Positions 11,101 through 21,476 are shown, numbered from the stretch's first letter. The stretch is DNA of 64,000 bases from Flaccisagitta enflata (GCA_965153355.1 OZ231126.1:19716001-19780000), one strand, 5' to 3'. A program made the numbers and translations. Notes: generated by a model from the sequence alone, not told the origin.

Positions 11101-13245
11101 CCAATTGGAAGACGTCCACGTCAGCGACCTTCGTGTATGCGGAATCGAAGACGTTGAGCAACATGGTTAGACTGAATGGAAGGCTTAGGTTCTTGTTTAT
11201 TTCTTGTTGTATAATAATGTACAGACGGGACCCTAATAAGAGCGGAGGAGGGACCCAAAGTTTTAGCATCACCCCCTACAGCTTATATTGCTCAAGCAAA
11301 TTTCTCACTTGTTGTGGTGGAATATACCTCGGGTGGATACAATTGGCGCCACCGTAGCGATTTTCAAATTTCCTCCTAAAACACCCCCAAATTGTCAAAA
11401 TTGAAGAAAAATTGTTCATTTTTTTGGGGGGTCCCAGAGGGTGATTTTGCAAAATTTAAGGATGTTCTTGTTGGAAATTCAAAAATCGCCATGGTGGCGC
11501 CAATTGTATCCACCTAAGGAGTAATCTGCCATAGCAAGTGAGAAGAATGCTTGAGGCATATAAGCTGTAGGGGGTGATGCTAAAACTTTGGGTCCCTCCT
11601 CCGCTTTTATTAGGGTCCCGTCTGTATATCGTTGATTTCATTGGCTGATGAGACGAATGAATGAAGCTTTGTCTTGCATGTTACGCTTTCCTCCAGAGCC
11701 TGATCCGTCGACGACAGACGAATCTCAATACCCCATTGGTTGCGCGTCATTGGGTATGGTCAATTGTCTACTTTCCGCGTGGGATGACGTTGCGGCCATC
11801 ACGCGACCCATGACTCGTCTTAGGACGTTACATCTCGACGAGAACCGCATCTCTCTTCCCGAAGAAGCGCATCTAAACTCGCTCGTCGACGCATTCTCGA
11901 ATCTCAAAGTCATTACACTCACCAAAATGGATATAGATTGGTGAGAAATGGGGATCGTGTTTGAAAAGTGAAATGATTTACAGTGTACGAAAGTAAGCTG
12001 TGTGACTCGTGTTGAAATACATTTAAATCTCACGGATTTCAGGGACTAACAAATTTTATCAGTTATAGCCAATTCAAGAATAAAAGAAAGAAATAAGAAG
12101 TAAAAGAATAAAAAGAAAACTGGATAAAGGGATAAAAAAAATTAGCATTCGTTATAGGCGGAATTTCGTCAGAAGCTGGTCCGTTGGAGCGAGGTTCCAC
12201 TGTATCACATTTTCTGCCTATATATTTGGACCTTAGGTCATGGGTCGCCGCTTGTTTGCCTATGTGGCCCAACCTGGAAGAACTCGTCCTATCAAACAAC
12301 TCTATCTCAAATACCTCTTCCTCTTCCTCTTCCTCTCGCTCTCTCGCTTTTCCTCCGCGACTGCGTCTGATCAATCTCGATTGCAATCCTTTGCGCGATT
12401 GGCACAATGTGTTGCTTTTCGCCTCTCTGCCTCACCTCGAAACTCTTTCGCTGGCCGAATGTCAATTGGGTGACATGGAAGCGCCAACGTCCTTTCTCAA
12501 GCCTGAGGGTGAGATGATGACTTCATCCTCTTCCTCCTTTCCTTCCCTCCTCCACTTGAACATTCGTGATAACGCCGTCTCCTCCTGGTCGACCATCGCG
12601 GCCTTAAGTCGAATCGTTTCGTTAAAAGAATTCGTTTTGCTGCGTAATCCCGTCATGACACAACACGAATCGGCGGAAACGAGTCGCCAGATTCTCCTCG
12701 TTAAAATGCCTAACCTGACGAGACTCAATCACGTTTACGTCGACGTCAAAGAAAGAAGAGGAGCGCAAATTGATTATTACAAGAAATACGCCGCGGCTTA
12801 CGTCGAAGCTTTGAAAGCCGGCGCAGACTCGATCAACGCCGCCATGACCGCTTTCCGCTTCGAACATCCGACTTACGATCGTCTCGTCGAAGAATACGGT
12901 CAACCAGATGTCATTCAAATTGACGAGAAACCCAACGTGTTAAAGAAATCTCTGATCTCCATCGGCGTCAGCGTGGCTCAAGACGGCGGTAGGGACTTTG
13001 ACACCGGCGTCGATCCTAATTTCCCAAAGGTCACGAAAAAGATTCCGGCGTCAATGACTGTGCAAAAGGTCAAAATGATGGCGCTGAAGGCGTGGAAAGG
13101 CGCAAAATCCTTGTCGGCGCGTGACTTTCAAGTGCGCGTCGTCAGCGAAGAGAGATCGTTCGTTATTGACAACGAAATGAAGGAAATCAGCTTTTTCGGT
13201 GTCGGCAATGGGGATGAACTGGTGTTGACCAAAAAAACGAAATGA
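6225..13245 (+). CDS. TBCE: Tubulin-folding cofactor E
   Basis: TBCE is a chaperone that takes alpha-tubulin from cofactor B and assembles the alpha/beta heterodimer with cofactors C and D in the cytosol. Exons are 6225-6457, 10963-11165, 11697-11940 and 12237-13245; the phases join to a 562-residue protein. The ATG at 6225 opens a CAP-Gly domain at residues 1-78, with GRWLGIEWDD, GSHNG and the basic run before NFGKSF. Leucine-rich repeats follow in the middle (for example LRTLHLDENRI and NLEELVLSNNSIS). The C-terminus is ubiquitin-like (SMTVQKVKMMALKAW to GNGDELVLTKK). Domain order and length match animal TBCE. Intron 1 is 4.5 kb and almost entirely repeats. Introns 2 and 3 each carry a small inverted-repeat element. 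Confidence 0.95.
6475..6716 (+). repeat. (CTTT)n / (CTTG)n microsatellite
   Basis: CTTT repeats (6475-6520) run into about 17 CTTG units (6534-6602) and then degenerate CTTT/CTTG. This is pure simple sequence just inside TBCE intron 1. The overlapping open frames are all low complexity. Confidence 0.95.
6720..7460 (+). repeat. Hairpin-tipped repeat with about 170-bp internal monomers, family H3
   Basis: It opens with an imperfect hairpin (6720-6748) in which GTCCCCGACGAAAA pairs with TTTTCGTCGGTGAC, followed by a CTGTCTGTTTGTCTG tract. The body repeats a unit of roughly 170 bp three to four times; each unit carries phrases such as GGCAAAGGGTAGTAAA, TGCAAAATTCGAATTAAA and CTGAAGTCTGGTT. An inverted copy is at 19575-20166 and a diverged relative at 8245-8820. 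No coding capacity is evident. Confidence 0.7.
7740..7784 (+). repeat. (CA)n microsatellite
   Basis: A short CA run with CG and TG variants in TBCE intron 1. Confidence 0.85.
7996..8041. repeat. Perfect-type palindrome AGCTTCAAAATT...AATTTTGAAGCT (family H4)
   Basis: A 46-bp palindrome whose arms AGCTTCAAAATTGCAGT and ACTGTAATTTTGAAGCT pair across a short centre. It is preceded on the left by GTTGTATCTTCT and a T-rich tract. The same hairpin and flank, inverted, occur at 17937-17983, and a half-copy is at about 10153-10180. It appears to mark one end of a composite of hairpin, A/T-rich tract and minisatellite. Confidence 0.65.
8108..8188 (+). repeat. (CT)n microsatellite
   Basis: About 40 uninterrupted CT units. 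Confidence 0.97.
8245..8820 (+). repeat. Diverged hairpin-tipped repeat related to family H3
   Basis: It opens with the hairpin GTCCTCGACG...CGTCGAGGAC (8245-8273). The body is similar to the element at 6720, with TACCCTTTGCCTATTAT and monomers containing GGGGAAGGGTAGTAA repeated about 170 bp apart. Sequence identity to the 6720 copy is clearly lower, so it is a separate subfamily. Confidence 0.6.
8820..9095. repeat. T/A homopolymer-rich tract
   Basis: Runs of T broken by GAAA and short A runs. Nothing is codable. It sits directly left of the 18-bp minisatellite, mirroring the A-rich tract beside the 19-bp minisatellite near 18.1-18.4 kb. Confidence 0.85.
9225..10141 (+). repeat. 18-bp minisatellite (GGGTCAGACTGAGTAGCC)n
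   Basis: About 50 tandem copies of an 18-bp unit, with sub-blocks of variants (GTCGG against GTCAG, TAGCTGG, TTGCGGG) that have expanded locally. The unit length is a multiple of three, so frames stay open on both strands; the resulting repetitive open frames are artefacts. It lies in TBCE intron 1. Confidence 0.95.
10283..10695. mobile_element. Short TIR element of family H5 (GGGCAGCGGCCCC...)
   Basis: The ends are inverted repeats: GGGCAGCGGCCCCAAAGGG at the left matches CCCTTTGGGGCCGTTGCCC at the right, and both continue into GGACA(C/T) motifs. The tip GGCCCCAAAGGGCC is itself a small hairpin. The interior has a TACG tetranucleotide run and several tandem phrases of the type AAATTCCCATTGAATAACATG. 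No ORF; non-autonomous. Confidence 0.65.
11222..11624. mobile_element. 403-bp foldback MITE in TBCE intron 2, TA target
   Basis: Long inverted repeats begin CAGACGGGACCCTAATAA at 11222 and end with the complement TTATTAGGGTCCCGTCTG at 11624; the arms pair for about 65 bp and then weaker to the centre. It is flanked by TA on each side, as expected of a Tc1/mariner-type insertion. Similar open frames on both strands are a by-product of the palindrome. Confidence 0.8.
12036..12202 (-). mobile_element. Short pogo-like MITE in TBCE intron 3
   Basis: On the minus strand it begins CAGTGGAACCTCGCTCC and runs on through GGACCAGC; the opposite end has phrases like GGGACTAACAAATT. TA follows the right end at 12203. 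A sister copy sits just after TBCE at 13262-13415, and related ends occur near 42294, 60612 and 61900. CAGTGGAACCTCGCTAT-type ends are familiar in pogo/Tigger-like non-autonomous elements. The left border is uncertain. Confidence 0.5.
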
Positions 13246-13261
13246 ACGTACAGATTAATCT

Positions 13262-13415
13262 CATTCCAATAGACGGGACCAACAAATTGTTATAGACGGA
13301 GTTCTGTCAGAGCCAATATAAGAAAGAAAAGAAAACAGGCAAAAGGCACAAAGAATTGGCATTTGTCATAGACGGAGCTCCGCAAAAGCAGGTCCGTTGG
13401 AGTGGGGTTTAACTG
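13262..13415 (-). mobile_element. Second pogo-like MITE, TBCE-GNL1 intergenic
   Basis: Minus-strand start CAGTTAAACCCCACTCC, then GGACCTGCTTTTGCGGAGC. The other end has GGGACCAACAAATTGTTATAG, closely matching the copy in TBCE intron 3. It lies within the 3' flank of TBCE and has no coding capacity. Confidence 0.5.
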
Positions 13416-13688
13416 CATGCTTATTTATTGTCCTTTAGATTTTAATGAAGAATATGTATTTTAGATTAGGATTGATACTTCTTCGTAAGAGTCTAGCTTG
13501 TCATGATCATGAATGAAAAATGATATTGCACATGTTACAAAGTAAAGCATCCTGTGATGATATTTTTTTTTTTACCAAGCTCTAAAGCACCGCCTATTGC
13601 TATTGCTAAAGTAGACTCAACCTGTGATTTGCTTCGTTTTAGAGACAATGTTATAGAACGGAAGTGTCCTGCTACTAAATCCACCAAC

Positions 13689-16278
13689 ATGCCAAAGAAA
13701 CCATTCAGTGGCAAGCAGAAAAAAGAGCAACTCCGCGCGAAACGCGAGCGCATCGCCAATCGCGTGTCACGTGCCGACCAACCGGAAGGCGTGATCCATT
13801 TGGACAAAGAGACGAATGACGCCGAAGATGGCGATGGCGCAGTCGGTGATGACGTTGATGGCGCAACCGCTTCCGGCGTTTCCAAAGTGGAAGAAGTGGA
13901 TGTTGACGTTCCTGATGCGCGCGTGGTCTCGAAGCGCGACAAACGCGCCGATCCAAATCGATATAAACTGCAATTCTTCAAAGAGTCGAAAGAAGAGTTG
14001 AAAGAGCGACACCGATTGGCGCGTCTGCCGATTCGCTCTCTCGGGCCTCGAGCGCTGCAAATAGATTTCCCAATGTCATCATATTCTTCCTCCAAGTCAG
14101 TCGACGTTCTCGACATGCCGAAGCGTCCTCCTTGGAACTACGGTATGACTCGGGAACAACTGGAGAGACAGGAACTGGAGTATTTCCGCAAGTACGTTGA
14201 AACTATCAAAAAGGATTATAAACAAAACGCGCATAAACGAGATTTGTCGTATTTCGAATTGAATTTGGAAACATGGCGTCAGTTGTGGCGCGTGTTGGAG
14301 ATATCCGACGTCGTTTTGTGCGTCGTTGACGTCCGATTTCCGCCAGCTCATTTCCCGCCGTCTCTCTACCGTCACGTGACAGAGGACTTGAAAAAACGAG
14401 TCATCGTCGTCGTGAATAAAGTGGATTTGGCGCCGGCGCCGCTGGTCGCAGCCTGGATTAAACATTTCCGGCAGAGATTTCCGGCTATTCGAATCGTCTG
14501 TTTCTCCTCTTGTCCGATGACCGGTGAAGAATTGGAGGCGAAAGAAGCCGCGGGATTCATTCCCGGCAAGAATCTGCACAAGAAACGGTTGAAGAGGGCT
14601 ATATCCGACGCGGGACCTCGACAGCTGGTCACAGGTGAGAAGATGATGGAAGTTAGAATGATGAACCCCTGAACATCAACCGTGTCTGACGTTCCATATA
14701 CAATATACGGTACCTATATATTGGATTTTGTCACCTTCATGCCTCCTTTCATTTCTAGTTTGTCAGGATCTCGTAAAAGGAAGCGTAGATCTGACTTCGT
14801 GGTTTCACAAAATCGACGAAGACGAGAGAGAAGAGGATCTCAATCAGAACGACGATGATGAAGAGGAAGATGACGACGAAGAAGATGAGACTGATGTCGA
14901 AGTCGACACGACTTTTGACGCGTATTCTCCATTCAAAGACGGCACCCTGACGATTGGCTGCGTCGGCATTCCCAACGTCGGCAAATCTTCCATCATGAAC
15001 GCGTTGATCGGCAAAAAAGTCGTCTCCGTTTCCAAGACTCCCGGTCACACGAAACACTTTCAAACGTAAGAATAACTGTTACGAGTTTCATCCTGACCTT
15101 GGAATTTATAATCTGACTGACGTCTTACAACAACTTGTTATTCTAATGTTCAGTGGGTTCCCCTCAATACATCAGGTATTATCTCACGGAAAACGTAATT
15201 TTGTGCGATTGTCCCGGCCTCGTCTTTCCTTCTCAAATCGATCGATCTCTTCAAATTCTCGCTGGCATGTATCCCGTGGCTCAAGTCCAAGAACCTTACA
15301 CCGTCGTCGGGTAAGAAACCCGCTATGCAATTGCGACGTGAATTTACAGACGTATATGGAAGAAGGAACACATGAGTTACAAAAATGCTGAGATATTTGA
15401 ATGACCAAATATTAATGACTCATTAAGACCACAACTCTTTGAAGACGATTGAACTGACTGTTGTTTTCCTGCTTGTCTGTTCGTGTTACATAACTTTCAT
15501 CAATACACTGTCTACTTAGCTACCTCGCTCAACGACTGGATTTGCCTCGCATTTTACGCTTGACTCATCCCGACGTGGACGGAGAAGGCGTTTGGACAGC
15601 CATGGACATTTGCGACGCCTGGGCCGAGAAACGGGGCTTCATGACGGCCAAAGGCAGCCGACCCGACTCCTACCGGGCTGCTAATGAACTACTTAGACTC
15701 TCTGTTGAAGGGAAATTGGTAAGTTAGAGGGGGATTGTTGATGGATTCCTCTTACTTGAATGAGCCTGTCGGATGGATTGTACCGACTGTCAGTGGATTA
15801 ATTGTTTAGTTACTGTATACAGTCTGATTAATGATGGCATCGGGGATGACGAAGAATCTTGCGGTCCTGAGTTTGGGAAAGAGATGACATCCAAAACATG
15901 ACCGAAGACAATTCAGCATAATCCATCATTCTCGTACAGGTGTTTAACTTAACGCCACCCGGATATGAAGAGGATAGCGAGGAGGAAAAAAGTGACGATG
16001 GGAAAGAAGATGAGGAAGCGGAGGTGAAAGATCAAAGGAAAGACGACGATGCCTTGGAGGAGATCGCTAAGATGGTGAGAAACATACAAACTGCCAAGAA
16101 GAGACGTAGAGTAGGTGAACATTTGGCCAAGTGTAACAAAGACGACGTCCAGGAAGATGGAAAAGGCGTAGAGGAAGGAGAGGAAAAAGAAGAAGATGAG
16201 AATGATAATGACGAAGATTTGATACCACAAACGATTTCAAAGAATGCATTTGCCTTGTTGGGCGAGGAAGATGACTAA
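13689..16278 (+). CDS. GNL1: Circularly permuted GTPase GNL1 (HSR1/MMR1 family)
   Basis: GNL1 is a large YlqF/YawG-type GTPase related to ribosome-assembly GTPases. Exons are 13689-14634, 14759-15065, 15176-15309, 15520-15718 and 15940-16278. The ATG at 13689 gives MPKKPFSGKQKKEQLRAKR, the conserved GNL1 N-terminus; the frame is open further upstream but without homology. GTPase motifs occur in permuted order: G4 NKVD first, then G1 GIPNVGKSS and G3 DCPG. A very acidic Asp/Glu insert precedes G1. After GTPase motifs come CDAWAEKRGF and the acidic tail ending FALLGEEDD, both typical of GNL1. The exon 3 to exon 4 join is one base short: GGCTACCTC is expected and only CTACCTC follows the AG. A one-base assembly deletion at 15519/15520 is likely. 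About 641 residues. Confidence 0.95.
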
Positions 16279-16633
16279 ATGTTATTTCGAAGCTCATTTT
16301 ATTCTGTTTTACTGAAAAATGTTATCTGTGAAAATACTCGTATGAATTCGTCACCAAATAAACTTTTAAAAAGAGCAGAAGAACCACTGGCTTGATATTT
16401 TACGCACGCTGGGCGGCTGGGGGACTATCGCTACCCATGACTGTCCTCTCGTCTGTGGCTACATTGCGAGTGTGGAACGGTACACTTTCACGTTGATGTA
16501 GAAGGCGTCGCGTCAATGACAATGTGTGTCGGCTTTTTGAAGCCGGATGAGTCTGTATAACGCGCTGTTCACTGCCGTTTCTGATTTTTCATTTGACACC
16601 GTGTTTCTTTGTTAAACTACGATGGCAAAGCTA

Positions 16634-17426
16634 CAGTACGATGGGAGCAAAAACAAACTAGACTGGAGGATAGATTTTAGGTATCTTAATTTTATTTGAT
16701 TTATAAAAAAAATGAGATCTATGCTTATTCAATGTTGCTCTATTGCTTGAATATGCTTGCTTCTCTCATTCTTCAACTTGTGACTTAACTTCATCAGGAC
16801 TTCTTTTTTAGTCGCGTGCTACGCGACTCTACACCCCGCTTTGTCGGTCTGTCCGTCCGTCTGTTGGTCTGTCCGTCACACTTTACTTTTTTTGGGTTTT
16901 TGTGGTCTTTGGCTTCACTGCTCTTGCCCACATGATCAAATGACTTCAAATATGGCCCCTGCCCACTCGCATGTGACTGGGGTAGCCGTGTATCCCGCCT
17001 TGTTAAACGATCTAACCTAGCTCATCAGATCCAGCAGAAAATTTTACATATTTTAAAAAAAAACAATCAGCTCAATCGGATCATTTTTATAGGTTTTATG
17101 CCCGTTTTAAGTTTTACCCAGATATTGATTTGCATAATTATTCAGTTTGAAAAATAACTAAAACCTTCAAAAATGGTCCAATTGGGCTGATTTTTTTTTC
17201 AAAATTGTGTAAAATTTTCAGCCCCTTCCAATGGGCTAGGTTAGAAAGTTGAAAAATGAAGTCCTGATGATGTCAAGTCACAAGTTGAAAAATGTGAAAA
17301 GCTTATACATTCAAGCAATAGAGCAAACTTCGATTGACATAAATTTAACTTTTTTGTACATCAAATAGAATTAAGATATTTAAAATCTATCCTCCAGTCT
17401 AGGTTGTCTTTACTCCCATGGTACTG
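16634..17426. mobile_element. Foldback element with TA flanks, interrupted by an H1 repeat
   Basis: The arms run from CAGTACGATGGGAGCAAA (left) to the complement ending CTCCCATGGTACTG (right) and pair over about 300 bp per side around a centre near 17135. TA flanks both ends. The left arm is interrupted at 16804-17004 by a hairpin-tipped H1 repeat, while the right arm is continuous, so the H1 copy came later. Confidence 0.75.
16804..17004 (+). repeat. Hairpin-tipped H1 repeat inside a foldback arm
   Basis: Hairpin AGTCGCGTGCTACGCGACT at 16810-16828, then CGGTCTGTCCGTCCGTCTG, then GCCCCTGCCCACTCGCATG and GTGTATCCCGCCTTGTT. This is the most complete plus-strand copy of the family. Confidence 0.75.
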
Positions 17427-17936
17427 TATGAGTGACACGTTTTGTCGTTGTATCAGTTTTTATCATTTGGCGTGAGTTGAGCATGTGGACGAACCAACGA
17501 ATCATCTTTGCGTTTTTTTTGCTTGGTCAAAATCATTGATCATTGTTTTTGGAATTCTTTAGAAAACTCGGGGGGAAGGGAGGGGAGGAATTAAGAAGAA
17601 AAGATGTTAAAGTAGATGTTGTCTAGACTTGAGATAAGGGGGGCAAGTATTGTGGAAAGACGAATGAAGGCAGGGGAGCCATATTTGGATTATAGACTAA
17701 TCAAAAGATGCTAAATTCCCCATGATAGCTGGTTGCCATGGAAACACGTTTCCATGTATTCTACAGGGGTAGGAAGGTTAAAAATTTTTTAACTTTTTTT
17801 AACTTTTTTTAACTTTTTAACTTTTTAACCTGATTTTTAAAAGTTACAAAAAGTTAAAAAAAGTTAAAAAGTTAAAAAATGTTAAAAAAAGTTAAAAAGT
17901 TAAAAAATAGAAAGTTAAAAAGTTAAATGGTTAAAA

Positions 17937-17983
17937 AGCTTCAAAATTACAGTCCCCGACTGGGGACTGTAATTTTTGAAGCT
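17937..17983. repeat. 47-bp palindrome AGCTTCAAAATTACAGTCCC... (family H4)
   Basis: The arms AGCTTCAAAATTACAGTCCCC and GGGGACTGTAATTTTTGAAGCT (here described by their first and last bases) pair around CGACT. It is immediately followed by another imperfect hairpin, TTCTCGTTGCG...CAACTCGAGAA. The arrangement matches the inverted copy at 7970-8041. Confidence 0.7.
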
Positions 17984-18129
17984 TTCTCGTTGCGTAAATG
18001 CAACTCGAGAAGATACACTACAACACAGCTATTTCAAGAAAAAAAATATTGTTTTAATGATGACAAAACTTGACAATGATAACAATAGTGGATGATGATG
18101 ACAACAATGAATGATAATGACAATGACAA

Positions 18130-18245
18130 CCAAAATCTAAGGAAAAAATGTTAAAAAAATTTTTCGAAAGAAAAAATAAAAAAATTTCAGGAAAAAAAAA
18201 AAAGTTTCAAAAAAAAATTTTTTCAAAAAAAGAAAAAAAAAATTT

Positions 18246-18304
<59 letters not shown>

Positions 18305-18375
18305 AAAAAAAAAAAAAAAAAAAAAAATTTCAAAAAAATTTTGCAAAAAAATTTAAAAAAAAACTTTTCAAAAAA
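18130..18375. repeat. A-rich tract
   Basis: A homopolymer runs with scattered TTTC, including more than 50 consecutive A near 18250-18300. No other content. Confidence 0.9.
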
Positions 18376-18436
18376 TTCAACAGTTGAAGATGATGACAGT
18401 AGTCGAAGATGATGACAGTAGTTGAGGATGATGATA

Positions 18437-19052
18437 CACCATCCATCCAAATTACCGCCAGGCGGTTTTTAGTATTACTCTGAATTTTTCGCTTGAATTT
18501 ACTCAGGATGGACTTCCTGAACTAGAATCCAGCTTTAAAGAAATCTTTCTTGTGGCGCTTTCTGAAAAAAATCCAAAATTGATAATTTTTCATTCTAAAT
18601 TGCACCCAGATTCTAGAGGGTTGTTAGAAAACCTTTTTAAATAGCATATTTGAATTCCTGATGAAATTTCCTTTTGTTTGATAGGTCGCACTATATATTT
18701 TTCAAAAGAGATCAAATTTTCAATTTTTTAGCCACCGTTACTTTTTGTAACGGTGGCTTAGAAATTAAAAACTTTATTTCTTTTTAAAAACATATAGTGC
18801 GACCTATCAAATGAAAGGAAATTTTATCAGGAATTTAGATATGCTATCTAAAAAGATCTTCTAACAACCCTAAAAATTCTGAATTCAAAATAAGAGAAAA
18901 AACAATTAATTTTGGATTTTTTTTCAAAAGGCGCCACAAGAAAGGTTTTTTTGAAGCTGGATTCTTATTCAGGACGTCTATATTGAGAGTAAACAAGCGG
19001 AAAATCCAGAGTAATACTGAAAACCACCTGGCGGTAGTTTGAACGGATGGTG
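18437..19052. mobile_element. 616-bp foldback element nested in a minisatellite
   Basis: The left arm CACCATCCATCCAAATTACC and right arm ending GTTTGAACGGATGGTG are inverted copies, and pairing continues to the central hairpin GCCACCGTTACTTTTTGTAACGGTGGC region near 18744. Units of the GATGATGACAGTAG minisatellite lie on both sides, so the element landed inside that array. Confidence 0.75.
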
Positions 19053-19054
19053 GA

Positions 19055-19505
19055 TAGTAGATGAAGATGATGATATTAGATGAAGATGATGACAGTAGCT
19101 GAAGATTATGACAGTAGCTGAAGATTATGACAGTAGTTGAAGATTATGACAGTAGTTGAAGATTATTACAGTAGTTGAAGATTATTACAGTAGTTGAAGA
19201 TGATGACAGTAGTTGAAGATGATGACAGTAGTTGAAGATGATGACAGTAGTTGAAGATGATGACAGTAGTTGAAGATGATGACAGTAGTTGAAGATGATG
19301 ACAGTAGTTGAAGATGATGACAGTAGTTGAAGATGATGACAGTAGTTGAAGATGAGGACAGTAGTTGAAGATGAGGACAGTAGTTGAAGATGATCACAGT
19401 AGTTGAAGATGATCACAGTAGTTGAAGATGATCACAGTAGTTGAAGATGATCACAGTAGTTGAAGATGATCACAGTAGTTGAAGATGATCACAGTAGTTG
19501 AAGAT
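19055..19505 (+). repeat. 19-bp minisatellite (AGTTGAAGATGATGACAGT)n
   Basis: About 23 tandem copies with blocks of variants (GATTATGAC, GATGAGGAC, GATGATCAC). A few units also occur left of the nested foldback (18378-18432). The repetitive reading frames on the minus strand are artefacts of the array. Confidence 0.93.
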
Positions 19506-19574
19506 GAATCTTGAAATCCATGATGGCAAACCTAAAGAAAAATCAGAATGTAATAAATGAGCAAGTAAGAGAAC

Positions 19575-20166
19575 TCCAATCCTTTATATAAATCTAAGTC
19601 CTAGTAACATATTACTACATTAATAAGCTAATATCTTATGAACCAGACTTCAGATTTAATTCGAATTTTGCAGGGGCAGTTCAATTAATATCCTTTACTT
19701 GTAAACCAAATCAAAAAAAAATTCACATAACTTTGCTACCCTTTGCCTATGTAAACTGCCTAAGTCATAGTAACATATTACTACATAAATAAGCTAATAT
19801 ATCATAAACCAGACTTCAGATTTAATTCGAATTTTGCAGGGGTTAGTTATTTACTACCCTCTACTTGTGTACCAAATTAGAAAAAAATTCACATACCTTT
19901 ACTACCCTTTGCCTATATAAATTGCCTAAGTCCTAGCAACATACTACTACATAAATAATAGGCAAAGGGTAGTAAAAGTTTATGAATTTTTCTGAAAATT
20001 GGTACACAAGCTCCTATTGACCTATAAACAACACCAGCAAAGTTTCATAAAATTCTGAAGTCTGGTTCCAAAAATATGAGAGGGTTTTAAACAGACAAAC
20101 AAACAGACGACAGACTACACATCACTGCTACTTCATAGTCACCGACGAAAACTGTTTGTCGGGGAC
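19575..20166 (-). repeat. Inverted copy of hairpin-tipped repeat family H3
   Basis: Read on the minus strand it starts with the hairpin GTCCCCGACAAAC...GTCGGTGAC (20138-20166), then a TCTGTTTGTTTGTCTG tract and the same monomers as 6720-7460 (TACCCTTTGCCTAT, CAGACTTCAGATTTAATTCG on the plus strand). Confidence 0.7.
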
Positions 20167-21476
20167 AAAAAAAGTTAAAAAATAATAAAAAAGTAAAACA
20201 GCTGTCACTATATTTTTTGACAATACAATGAACTAAGAAATATCAGATGGCATGGATTTTATAGAGAAGGTTTTAAACTTTTTTTAACTTTTTGATTTTT
20301 AAACTTTTTAACCTGGTTTTTAACTTTTTAACCAAATCTTAACTTTTCAACCAAATTTTTTAACTTTTTAACTTTTTAACCGGATTTTTAACTTTTTAAC
20401 TTTTTAACCGGATTTTTTAACTTTTTTTAACTTTTTTTAACTTTTTTTAACGTTTTTTAACTTTTTTTAACTTTTTTTAACTTTTTAACTTTGCTTTAAA
20501 AGTTACAAAAAGTTAAAAAAAGTTAAAAAATTTTTAACCTTCCTACCCCTGATTCTAGCTAAAATATCAATATTTTGAGAGATTTTTTTAGGGAACATTG
20601 CTTAAGATAAAATTTTCCACAACTTTCCCACAGTATGTTCTGTAAGAATGTCGCTCATTTGGCTGTTGCTAAGGAGTGTATCCATGTGTGATAACCCCTA
20701 GCAACCGCTAAACTAGCGACATTCTTACAGAATATACTGTGGGAAAGTTGTAGCAAATTTTATTTTAAGCAATGTTCCTTAAAAAGATCTCTCAAAATAT
20801 TGATACTTGAGCGAGAATACATGGAAATGTGTTTCCATGGCAACCAGCTATCATGGGCAATAAAGCATCCCCTTATCAATCTATGTTTAAAATATCATTC
20901 CCCTGGCTTCATTTGTTTTCCTACAATGCTTGCCCCTGTTATCTCAAGTCTAGACGAGATCTACTGTACCGGTTGCGTCTCTGTGTGCACGTAAGTGCCC
21001 TTGTCTTCTCTTGCTTATGATTTGATCAAAACATTGTCATGCTTATTGACACACCTAAACTGACCGTGTTCAAGTTTGCGTGAGTTGAGGATGTGGACGT
21101 GTCAGCAACTTTCCCGGAATTATCGTCGCTTTTCTCATTTTTATGTTCTGATAATATAATTGGAGGCTTGACAAATTTACATAGAAAACCAGGATTAGGA
21201 TTTGGGTTTTTCGCTAGGCCAACGATCGGGCGCCGGTAGTATCTTTCATTTTCTTGTCGAGCCAACAGGCGAGGTAAGCTCTCGTAAAGGAGCTTAATTC
21301 ATTAACTCTGCTGCTGTCCCTCTCTCTGTTTATCTCTCCCTTCGTCAGTCTGTCCCTGCTTGCCTCTGTTTTCTGTCCCTTCTGTCTGACCTTTCTGTCT
21401 TTCACCCTGTCTCTTAGCCTTTTTCCCCTGGCCTAGCCTTTCCATCTCGCAACCTTCGTCTTTTCGCCCTCTCTCT

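Larger units (their letters stand above)
17764..20551. mobile_element. 2.8-kb TIR element with 6-bp target duplication ATTCTA
   Basis: The terminal inverted repeats read CAGGGGTAGGAAGGTTAAAA at the left and its complement TTTTAACCTTCCTACCCCTG at the right. ATTCTA is duplicated at 17758-17763 and 20552-20557. Subterminal arrays of TTAACTTTTT-type units fill both ends. The interior holds a palindrome (17937-17983), an A-rich tract, a 19-bp minisatellite, a nested foldback and an inverted H3 repeat. No transposase frame is visible, so it is non-autonomous. The TIR resembles those of the 569-bp element at 22990. Confidence 0.82.
17610..20966. mobile_element. Foldback element (about 0.57 kb without insertion) split by a 2.8-kb TIR element
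   Basis: Left arm 17610-17763 plus 20558-20685 pairs with the right arm up to 20966. Shared landmarks are GTCTAGACTTGAGATAA, CATGATAGCTGGTTGCCATG and CAATATTTTGAGAGAT, all inverted on the right. TA flanks both outer ends (17608-17609 and 20967-20968). The centre (about 20680) separates arms carrying GTAAGAATGTCGCT and its complement. Confidence 0.8.
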
